This document shows positions 16,229 to 23,644 of a stretch of DNA of 64,000 nt, in pieces. How positions within the stretch are numbered: position 1 is the first letter of the stretch; every line of letters starts with the position of its first letter. Below the pieces are notes generated by a model. The model worked only from the letters and a program-made list of their open reading frames with translations. It made no database searches and was not told the DNA's origin. The stretch comes from Schlesneria sp. DSM 10557 (GTDB taxonomy: Bacteria > Planctomycetota > Planctomycetia > Planctomycetales > Planctomycetaceae): assembly GCF_041860085.1 (NCBI RefSeq), contig NZ_CP124747.1, positions 1-64,000 on the forward strand, written 5' to 3'. The position numbers and the translations under genes were made by a program.

Positions 16229-17944
16229 ATGAATCGACTATGGTTCCGCTCGATCGCACTAGGGCTAGTTTTCGCCCAGGCCATTGCCTTCGCGTCAGTT
16301 TGCCGGGCGATTGATTCTGCTCCGGGCGAAAGGCTGCTTCCCAAAGATACGTTGCTGTTCTTCTCGATTGCCGACGTCCCTGAATTCGGAAAGCAATGGG
16401 AAAAGTCGTCGATGGGTCAGTTGCTTCGCGACCCTCAGATGGCCCCATTCCTGGAAGACGTTCATCGGAAGATTGATGAAGCTTCAGGCGAGATGGAAAA
16501 AGAGGTTGGGGTATCGATCAAGGATCTGACCGAGTTGCCTCAGGGCGAAGTCACATTCGCAATGTTTGAGACACCGGCTCGCAAACTGGGGTTTGTCCTG
16601 TTGCTTGAATACGGCAGCCAGCAGGCGACCATCGACAAGCTTCTCAAGAAAATGGACGAGGCACTGGAGAAGGAAGAAGCCGAACACGCCACCGAAGAAT
16701 TTGAGCGTGTCAACATTCATGTTTATACCCTGAAGAACCCCGAGCCAGATAATCCCTTCAAGACGATCACGTACTTTGCTGATAAGTCGTTTCTGGTTTT
16801 CAGCAATGATAAGGACGCTCTGAAATCGGTGCTGGAACGCTGGGAAGGGGACAGCGAGGAAGTTCTTGCTCAGAACAACGAGTACAAGTACATCCAGTCT
16901 CAGTGCAGCGGTGACCGGGCCGATTCGCTGATCAAGTGGTATCTGAACCCGTTCGGCCTGATTCAGACCGGTATTACTGCCGCACAGGCGACATTTCCCC
17001 AGGCCGGTTTGGCGGGTGCGTTTCTACCCATGTTCGGGGTCAATACGCTGACGGGCTGGGGCGGGAGTGTCAACTTTGAAGATTCCGACTTAGCCGGTGT
17101 GGCCTCCACCTACATCTATACCGGCGAAAAGCCGACCGGGTTGCTGGGCTTGTTCCAGTTCCCCGCAGCACAACTTGTTCCGCCAAACTGGGTCCCGGCC
17201 GACATTGGGTCCTATTCGGCTGGAAACTGGAATGTGAATGAGGCTTACCGATCGATCGAAACGCTGGTTGATCAGTTCCAGGGCCGCGGAGCGACCGCTC
17301 GATTCCTTGATTCGGTGGCGGAAAAGGGGCCGATGATTCACCCCAAGAAAGACCTGCTCGATCATCTCGACGGCAAGATCCATATCCTGCAGTCTGAGAC
17401 AAAAGAGAGCGAAGACGACGATGGGGCACCGACTCCGATGATTCTGGCCGGATTTGGTCTGAAGGATGCCGGCAAGATGAAGAAGACGCTCGCCGCGGCA
17501 GTCAAGGCGGGTGATTCCAACATCGAATCTCGTGAGTTCAATGGCGAGATCATTTACGAAATTTCGCCACCGAATAGCGATCAACCTGTTTCGATCGCGA
17601 TCACAGAGGGGCAACTGGTCGTCACCAACGACACCCCACTGCTGGAAGGAATGATGCGAGGTCAGGCGAGCCGCACGACGTTGGTCGATTCGGCCGATTA
17701 CAAGCAGGTGTCCAAACACTTCCCCGCAAAAGCATCCATGATTTCGTTTCAGCGGACCGAAGCGCAGTTCAAAACCTACTACAACATGCTCAAAAACTCG
17801 GACAATGTTCTGGAAGGGATTGATGTCTCGAAGTTGCCTCCCTTCGAAGTCATCGCCAAGTATTTCCCACCAAGTGGCGGTTACACCGTCCCCGATGCCC
17901 GTGGAGCAAAGTCTGTGACCTTCTCACTGAAGCAAGCTGACTAA
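16229..17944 (+). CDS. large secreted hypothetical protein
   Basis: The 571-residue protein has a Sec signal peptide (WFRSIALGLVFAQAIAFASVCRA). The mature chain begins RLLPKDTLLFFSIADVPEFG and repeats alpha/beta blocks: LPQGEVTFAMFE, LLLEYGSQQATIDKLLKKM and DKSFLVFSNDKDALKSVLE near the front; GFGLKDAGKMKKTLAAAV and VSIAITEGQLVVTNDTPLLE later. The pattern 'visual strand, then DK-sFLVFSNDkd' recalls DUF3352-like envelope proteins, but the assignment is uncertain. It is a monocistronic gene with a good terminator after it. Confidence 0.7.
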   Translation: MNRLWFRSIALGLVFAQAIAFASVCRAIDSAPGERLLPKDTLLFFSIADVPEFGKQWEKSSMGQLLRDPQMAPFLEDVHRKIDEASGEMEKEVGVSIKDLTELPQGEVTFAMFETPARKLGFVLLLEYGSQQATIDKLLKKMDEALEKEEAEHATEEFERVNIHVYTLKNPEPDNPFKTITYFADKSFLVFSNDKDALKSVLERWEGDSEEVLAQNNEYKYIQSQCSGDRADSLIKWYLNPFGLIQTGITAAQATFPQAGLAGAFLPMFGVNTLTGWGGSVNFEDSDLAGVASTYIYTGEKPTGLLGLFQFPAAQLVPPNWVPADIGSYSAGNWNVNEAYRSIETLVDQFQGRGATARFLDSVAEKGPMIHPKKDLLDHLDGKIHILQSETKESEDDDGAPTPMILAGFGLKDAGKMKKTLAAAVKAGDSNIESREFNGEIIYEISPPNSDQPVSIAITEGQLVVTNDTPLLEGMMRGQASRTTLVDSADYKQVSKHFPAKASMISFQRTEAQFKTYYNMLKNSDNVLEGIDVSKLPPFEVIAKYFPPSGGYTVPDARGAKSVTFSLKQAD

Positions 17945-17970
17945 CCTGACGAATTTGCAATGAAAATTGG

Positions 17971-18005
17971 AAAGCCCGAGACAGGTGTCGGGCTTTCTTT
18001 TTTTT
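17971..18005 (+). terminator. intrinsic terminator after the 571-residue secreted protein
   Basis: AAAGCCCGAGACA and TGTCGGGCTTT form a GC-rich stem with a short loop, followed by a run of T. It sits about 25 bp past the stop at 17944. Confidence 0.9.
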
Positions 18006-18105
18006 AACGTCGTCGTCATTGTCTCGTCTCAGCGGCCTGATGCTGGTTGAGGACTCACAGCGAGCAACCCAGTCAGATCGAGGTCGTGCAGGAGCGAGGT
18101 CGCAC

Positions 18106-19293
18106 GTGTCACTGGTGACCGATAAATCCGAAACCAAGTCTTCCAGTCCCGCCCGATCAGAACCCGCTGCGGCACCGGATACCATGAGCGTTGCCGATGC
18201 GGCAGTTGCGACGAAACGGTTTGTTTTTGTGGATGGACTGCGGGGGCTGGCGGCCCTGGGGATCGTACTTTTCCACATCTGGTGGTACGAACCCCCGCCG
18301 TATCCCTGGCTGGATTCAATTCACTGGATCGTAGACGCTACATTCATTCGGATCCGAGCAGGTGTGCAGGTGCTGCTCGTCATCAGCGGATTTGTGATCG
18401 CTTACACCTGCAGGAAGACCTGGGTCACACCGCGCGAGGTCAGTCTGTTCACCCTCCGCCGGTTGATCCGACTCGTTCCGGCTTACTGGTTCACGCTGGG
18501 GTGCGTGGTGCTGGTCAATCTTGTCTGCGACGCCGCGGGGGATTTCGCGTCCCCGTATGAAGGGGAACTCACGATCGCGCGCCTCTCGGCTCATCTGACC
18601 TTTCTTCAGGACATTCTGGGGCATGAGGCGCTCAGTGCGGGGATCTGGACGATCTGCATTGAGATGCAATTTTACGTGGTCGCAATTCTGGGGTGGGGGA
18701 TTGCTCAGCATTTTTTTCCGCGCCCCGTTCCATCGGAGCCGCGTCCCTCGGCGTTTGCCCTGCTGGCGGTGTTTGCGCCACTAGGCTTCGCCTCACTTTT
18801 CTATTGGAGAATGCTGGAAAGCACGACGCCGTGGGTCATTCATTTCACCTGGATGTTTTTTCTGGGGATGGCCACCTGGTGGACACTGGATCGAAGTCTT
18901 CCCAAGTTCTGTTACGGTATCGTCATCGGAATCGCACTTGTCGAACTGGCCTTCGATGATGAGTGGTGGTACGAGAACAGCGTCGCCCTGCTGACGTCGA
19001 TTTCAATTTTTGTAGCGGGCTCGTTTGATCGACTTCATCGCTGGCTTAACTGGCCGTGGCTGCAGTATCTGGGCAGGATTTCCTACAGTCTTTACCTGAT
19101 CCATTTCCCTGTCTGCCACCTGGTGATCACCACGGCGTGGAAGTTGTTCGACGATCAGCCCACCTCGAATCAGGCATCGGCGATACTCCTGTCAGCTCTT
19201 GGACTCAGTCTCGTCGCTGCTCATGCGCTTTACACGTTTGTGGAAGCTCCAAGCCTGCGACTTTCCGCGATTTTGAAACGCACAGCGACGTGA
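18106..19293 (+). CDS. acyltransferase 3 family integral membrane protein (OafA/YrhL-like)
   Basis: These proteins transfer acyl groups to extracytoplasmic sugars or lipids. The N-terminal family block FVFVDGLRGLAALGIVLFHIWW carries the conserved Arg and His. Conserved second block: VLLVISGFVIAYTCRK, then SLFTLRRLIRLVPAYW. About ten hydrophobic segments follow, with ISYSLYLIHFPVCHLVI near the C-terminus. GTG 18106 is preferred because AGGAGCGAGG precedes it; ATG 18184 (MSVADAAVATKRF) is the alternative. The acyl donor and acceptor are unknown; no polysaccharide genes are adjacent. Confidence 0.9.
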   Translation: MSLVTDKSETKSSSPARSEPAAAPDTMSVADAAVATKRFVFVDGLRGLAALGIVLFHIWWYEPPPYPWLDSIHWIVDATFIRIRAGVQVLLVISGFVIAYTCRKTWVTPREVSLFTLRRLIRLVPAYWFTLGCVVLVNLVCDAAGDFASPYEGELTIARLSAHLTFLQDILGHEALSAGIWTICIEMQFYVVAILGWGIAQHFFPRPVPSEPRPSAFALLAVFAPLGFASLFYWRMLESTTPWVIHFTWMFFLGMATWWTLDRSLPKFCYGIVIGIALVELAFDDEWWYENSVALLTSISIFVAGSFDRLHRWLNWPWLQYLGRISYSLYLIHFPVCHLVITTAWKLFDDQPTSNQASAILLSALGLSLVAAHALYTFVEAPSLRLSAILKRTAT

Positions 19294-19521
19294 TCGTGAA
19301 ACTTCTTTGCACCTCAGGATGGGTGAAGGTCGCCAAAGCTGAATTTCCCGTCACCATTGACCGGGTGTTCAGGTTTGGGGCCCTTTTTCAGAGGAAAATC
19401 GGGGTCGCTAAATCAAGAATCGCACCAACCATCGAGAAACTTCGATAGGAAAAGTTCTGACGGCGGCATAAACTCATGTTCATTTGTCAGAAGCGGTTAG
19501 CAACTTCAGAAGGCTCGTCAG

Positions 19522-20703
19522 ATGCAGAGTGCTGCTACGTGCTCAAAACAGCTTGAGGGCGGAATTCAGATTCAGGGACTGCAGTTTGGAGAACTTGAAT
19601 CAGCCCGCCGTGAGTTCGAGAGATATCTCAAAGATCTGAACCTCCACCAGCATGTCACGACGGTGAATGATCCCAGGTCGCTTGGGGGGCTGCTGGGATT
19701 CCATCTGCGGCAAGGCGAGTCAGTCAACCTGGCTCCGTCTGGTGACACATCGCAGCTTTGCCAGAAGTTGCATCTCGACACGGTTACGAATCCGGTCGAT
19801 CTCGAACGGGAAATTGTGCTGGCGATGCTGCTTTGTCCAGTTCCGTTTCAATTCCCGAGCCTGGACGAACTGATGTCGTCCATACGCATTCGCAAGAACA
19901 TCGTGATGGCAGCGCGCAAAACGTCGCTCTCGTTCGCGACTGACGTTGCGGAGCGACCTGCAGAGTATTGGACGTATGATGAGGACCATGGATTCATCCT
20001 GCGCCCCGGTGTGTCATTGATTGCCGCTTTGCAGAAGACGACTCAACCAGAGGTCTCAGGAGTCCGTTATACATTCTCGTGTCGGCGAGCCGCAGAGTAT
20101 ATCTGCCTGCTGGCAATGACGACCGAAGCAAAACTAACGCATCCGGAGCTGTATCAGGATCTGCATCGACAAGCGGAAAAACGTGCGGTCAAAGGGGCGG
20201 AGTTCGAGCGAATCTTTCTGCGGAGAATCGGTTCTCCCAGCAATCCTCTGCCCGTGAAATTTTTCGTTCCTGGTGATCGGACCTGGTTCCGCAATCCTGA
20301 CCGGGAATCGTCTGAAGTGACCGGGTACGAAGGGAGCTGGACCTTTTACTTAGGGAACGGACTCTTCGCGGATTTCTGGCGTCCCGGACTGGTTTACACT
20401 CTCACTACGAAATGTCTGTCGATCTATCATTGGCGCAACTCGACCTACCGTGACCAGAACGGCGAATTGCAAATCGACGAATCTCGTGTCGAAAGTCAGG
20501 TCGATGCGACGCTCGCCGACCCCGTCGCCACGGCAAAAATTCTGGACGAGATGCTGCAACTCCATGAACCGATGGACGTCTTCAGCGGGGGCTGTGTTGA
20601 ACCTCATCGCGAATACGCTCGACTGATCTGCCGGGGAACTTGTGACCTCGTATTGCCGGACGTTCATCGTTCGGATGACGACTGCAGTTCATTCCGCTCC
20701 TGA
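19522..20703 (+). CDS. putative protein-glutamine gamma-glutamyltransferase (Tgl-like)
   Basis: The protein of 393 residues carries features of the Bacillus spore-coat transglutaminase Tgl, which cross-links proteins through Gln-Lys bonds. Cys187 in RYTFSCRRAAEYICLLAM matches the 'F-x-C-x-x-A' helix with the active cysteine. FFVPGDRTWFRNPDRESSEV (residues 247-266), then GYEGSWTFYLGNGLFADF, matches the 'PGDxxYFxNPD...xGExxxxLGxxLY' block containing the catalytic Glu (here Glu270). An N-terminal part of about 130 residues is extra compared with the 245-residue Bacillus enzyme. No signal peptide is seen. Assignment is by motif recall only. Confidence 0.5.
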   Translation: MQSAATCSKQLEGGIQIQGLQFGELESARREFERYLKDLNLHQHVTTVNDPRSLGGLLGFHLRQGESVNLAPSGDTSQLCQKLHLDTVTNPVDLEREIVLAMLLCPVPFQFPSLDELMSSIRIRKNIVMAARKTSLSFATDVAERPAEYWTYDEDHGFILRPGVSLIAALQKTTQPEVSGVRYTFSCRRAAEYICLLAMTTEAKLTHPELYQDLHRQAEKRAVKGAEFERIFLRRIGSPSNPLPVKFFVPGDRTWFRNPDRESSEVTGYEGSWTFYLGNGLFADFWRPGLVYTLTTKCLSIYHWRNSTYRDQNGELQIDESRVESQVDATLADPVATAKILDEMLQLHEPMDVFSGGCVEPHREYARLICRGTCDLVLPDVHRSDDDCSSFRS

Positions 20704-20852
20704 GAAGGCGAGAGTGCGACCGGGGGCGAGTGAGATCTCAGAATTTGCTTCCTCGACGGATTACGGTCCGTTCTAATCCTGGTGGCGTACACATGCTGTG
20801 TGGCCGCTCCGCAAAAGGACTTGGAACGTCCCTTTCAGTCGAGGATTCTCTC

Positions 20853-21092
20853 ATGGATGCTTCTTCCTACCGTGCCACTACGCCCTCACACATTTGGCTG
20901 TGCCACTTCCTTGAGATGGAACTGCAGAACGCGGAACTCGTCTCGCTCCGGAGAAATGGTCAAGCTGGCTTAGATGCGCTGAAGGGGGATTTGCGCTACG
21001 CGAATGCTCTCGCACTATTGGACGCATTGAGTGCTGAGCAACAGGATCGCGCCAATTTCATGATGGCAGCCAACGATGTCAAGCAGAGTTGA
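20853..21092 (+). CDS. small hypothetical protein
   Basis: The likely 79-residue protein starts MDASSYRATTPSHIWLCHFL and continues with helices (LVSLRRNGQAGLDALKGDLR; ANALALLDALSAEQQDRANF). The first-frame ATGs at 20730 and 20793 precede it but lack good ribosome-binding sites. It follows the Tgl-like gene by 150 bp on the same strand. No family recognised. Confidence 0.35.
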   Translation: MDASSYRATTPSHIWLCHFLEMELQNAELVSLRRNGQAGLDALKGDLRYANALALLDALSAEQQDRANFMMAANDVKQS

Positions 21093-21303
21093 CATGTGGC
21101 AATAACGCACGGTCGGAACTCACGATCGCATCTACGGTTGGGTGCCGAAATGACAGTTTTGGAACACGCGGGCGATAACCTATACACAGGAAACAGCTTC
21201 TGAAATTCAGTTTGGCCTAGCAAGAAATTTGAGAATCCATTAGACGACTGCCACAAAGGTGATTTTTCGTCTATCAATCTCTTCTCGACTGAGGCCATGA
21301 TCA

Positions 21304-22272
21304 ATGAGCGGTGACACCAGTACGCTAGCCGGGGGCGCGCAAAGTGACGCCGTAGATAACAACAAATGGAAAGACGGGCTGGAATGGTCAGCCGTGCTCT
21401 GGATCGGGTTTCTGCACCTGGGAGCGTTGCTGGCGCCGTTCTACTTCTCGTGGGTCGGACTGACGTTATTTGCATTCCTGAGCTGGGTGACTGGCAGTCT
21501 GGGAATCTGCATCGGTTTCCATCGTCTGCTCACCCATTCCAGCTTTGAGACATACCGGCCGATTCGCTGGTTCTTCGCACTCTGCGGGACGCTGGCCGGG
21601 GAAGGCCCCCCAATCATGTGGGTGGCAGCCCATCGAAAGCACCACCGTTTCAGTGATCAGGAGCATGATCCCCACTCGCCTCGTGACGGCGCCTGGTGGA
21701 GCCACATGAACTGGATGTTCCCGCGGCACGGATCACAGCACTGGGCTCAACTCTATCGCCAATATGCGCCGGACCTGATGAAGGACCGATCGCTGCGGCT
21801 GCTGGATCGAGGTTTCCTCTGGATTCATCTCGGCCTGGGAATCATCATGTTCGGTGCTGGTCTGCTGATCTGGGATCTGAACACAGCGATTTCTCTTGTT
21901 GCCTGGGGCATGTTCGCCCGGCTGGTCTACATGCTGCATGTCACCTGGGCTGTGAACTCGGCTTCGCACATGTGGGGATATCGCACTTACCAGACACGTG
22001 ACAACAGTCGAAATCTGTGGTGGGTCGGGATCCTTGCCTGGGGCGAAGGGTGGCACAACAACCATCACGCCTTTCCTCGCGTTGCCTGCCATGGACACCG
22101 CTGGTGGGAAATCGACATGAGCTACGCAATTGTCGGTTTGATGAAACGGACTGGATTGGCTTGGAATGTTGTGAAACGCCCAGCCATCACTCATGAGGCA
22201 GTATCGACGGTGCAATTCGACATCGAAAATGAACTGGTCGTCGATGAAGCCGTAAAACGAATCTCGGCTTGA
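21304..22272 (+). CDS. fatty acid (acyl-CoA/acyl-lipid) desaturase
   Basis: This membrane di-iron enzyme introduces a cis double bond, probably at delta-9, into saturated acyl chains. The three His boxes are present: HRLLTH (residues 73-78), HRKHH (110-114) and GEGWHNNHHAF near the end of the catalytic domain. Two pairs of membrane helices are visible (VLWIGFLHLGALLAPFYFSW; FLWIHLGLGIIMFGAGLLIW). The length of 322 residues is usual for the stearoyl-CoA desaturase-like bacterial group. It is transcribed alone, convergent with the next gene, suggesting an independent role in adjusting membrane fluidity. Confidence 0.95.
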   Translation: MSGDTSTLAGGAQSDAVDNNKWKDGLEWSAVLWIGFLHLGALLAPFYFSWVGLTLFAFLSWVTGSLGICIGFHRLLTHSSFETYRPIRWFFALCGTLAGEGPPIMWVAAHRKHHRFSDQEHDPHSPRDGAWWSHMNWMFPRHGSQHWAQLYRQYAPDLMKDRSLRLLDRGFLWIHLGLGIIMFGAGLLIWDLNTAISLVAWGMFARLVYMLHVTWAVNSASHMWGYRTYQTRDNSRNLWWVGILAWGEGWHNNHHAFPRVACHGHRWWEIDMSYAIVGLMKRTGLAWNVVKRPAITHEAVSTVQFDIENELVVDEAVKRISA

Positions 22273-22297
22273 ACCGGTAACGCCTGAGAGACACGCC

Positions 22298-22331
22298 ATC
22301 ACCAGCCTCCGGAGGATCGGCTGGCTGATGC
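22298..22331. terminator. possible bidirectional hairpin between convergent genes
   Basis: CATCACCAGCC and GGCTGGCTGATG can pair around CTCCGGAGGAT between the desaturase end and the formylglycine-generating-enzyme-like gene end. There is one mismatch and no T-run on either side. Confidence 0.35.
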
Positions 22332-22432
22332 GTCGAGCGGGCTGAACAGCTCCTTTGTGCTGGAAGCCTCTCGTCCTTGTCCCAGATCGCCGGACGACAT
22401 CGCTTGGCAGACACGTTGTCAAGGTGCCGCGA

Positions 22433-23428
22433 TTACTTTTCTCGAACAACGCGAAAGCTCGAGCCGTAGTCGCGCCCCGACGGCAATTCACTATGCCTTC
22501 GGGCACATCGCAGGTGAAAGGGGCCATCGTAGAACCCGCCCCCTCGCAGGACATGCGTTTCCCCTTCCACGGGACCGAGCGGGTCTTCGGTTGGTGAATC
22601 TTCGTAGTAGTTCTGCTCGAAATAGTCCGAGCACCATTCCCAGCCGTTTCCGTGCATGTCGTACAGACCGAAGTTGTTCGGCTGGAACCGTCCGATGGGG
22701 GCTGTCCAGACGAACTTGTCGTCTCCCGACACGAAACGGGAACGCACGTCCGCATCGGTAGTCCCTGGATAGAAGAATTTCAACCGACTGTTGTCGGCGC
22801 TATTGGCGTGCTTTACGAGTTCTTCCGGGTTATCCCCGAAGGAATATTGAGACGAGGTGCCAGCCCGACAGGCGTATTCCCATTCAGCCTCTGTCGGAAG
22901 CCGGTACAGGTGCCCTTCTTTCGCCGTCAACCAGTCACAAAAGGCGACCGCGTCGTCCCAGGTGACATAAATCACAGGATGGTTGAGTTCGATTTTCCAG
23001 GCGATCGGATCCCAAGGGCGGAATCGCAACGACTCAATGAGGTTGCCCTCTTTGTCGAATCCCCAACTCGGGTTTCCATCGATTTCCGCGTCAATTTTGT
23101 ATTTGGAATCGTGATAGAACTTCAGGAACTGGTTGAGCGTTACTTCGTACTGCCCCATGTAGAACGGCTTGGTGATCTTCACCTTGTGCCGGGGAAGTTC
23201 GGCCATCATCCAGGTGCGATCACAGTCGGGGAATTTACGGAGCGTTTCTTCGATATCTGCTTCCGCCCCCATTTCAAATTCGCCTGCGGGAATCTCGACC
23301 AGCTTCATATTGATCGAATTGGAGATGACGTTTTTGTCTGGCGCCTGAGCTGTAAGTTCAGTCGACACAAACAAGCAGGCGATTGTCGCGAGCACCCCGG
23401 TAGCTCCGCGTCTCAGATGATTCCGCAT
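22433..23428 (-). CDS. secreted formylglycine-generating-enzyme-like (SUMF1 domain) protein
   Basis: The 331-residue protein has a signal peptide (GVLATIACLFVSTELTAQA) and a full SUMF1-like fold: MKLVEIPAGEFEMGAEAD, ITKPFYMGQYEVTLNQFLKF, HPVIYVTWDDAVAFCDWLTA, YRLPTEAEWEYACRAGT, GLYDMHGNGWEWCSDYF (usual GNVWEWC, here N-G-W) and VLRGGGFYDGPFHLRCARR. The cysteine pair that oxidises sulfatase Cys in true enzymes lies after the 'RGGS' strand. Here that segment (GGFYDGPFHLR) has no cysteine. It is thus probably a binding or structural member, not a formylglycine-generating enzyme. Such domains are abundant in planctomycetes. Confidence 0.9.
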   Translation of the reverse strand: MRNHLRRGATGVLATIACLFVSTELTAQAPDKNVISNSINMKLVEIPAGEFEMGAEADIEETLRKFPDCDRTWMMAELPRHKVKITKPFYMGQYEVTLNQFLKFYHDSKYKIDAEIDGNPSWGFDKEGNLIESLRFRPWDPIAWKIELNHPVIYVTWDDAVAFCDWLTAKEGHLYRLPTEAEWEYACRAGTSSQYSFGDNPEELVKHANSADNSRLKFFYPGTTDADVRSRFVSGDDKFVWTAPIGRFQPNNFGLYDMHGNGWEWCSDYFEQNYYEDSPTEDPLGPVEGETHVLRGGGFYDGPFHLRCARRHSELPSGRDYGSSFRVVREK

Positions 23429-23644
23429 GTGCGGCGACCTTCCAAATGAAGTACCAATACAATTTGACAGCAGTTCCAGCGAGGACGCCGAATTGTCTCG
23501 CCGCTGAGGATGGCGTCAATGGGCAGAAACTTTCGGCCGCTCAGTATCCGACTCCGTCTCAACGAGTACAATTTCCAGCCGACAGCCTGCACGACTCGGG
23601 TCAGAAAGTCCACCGTTCCTCATTTATCGTCAGCACGCGAACTT

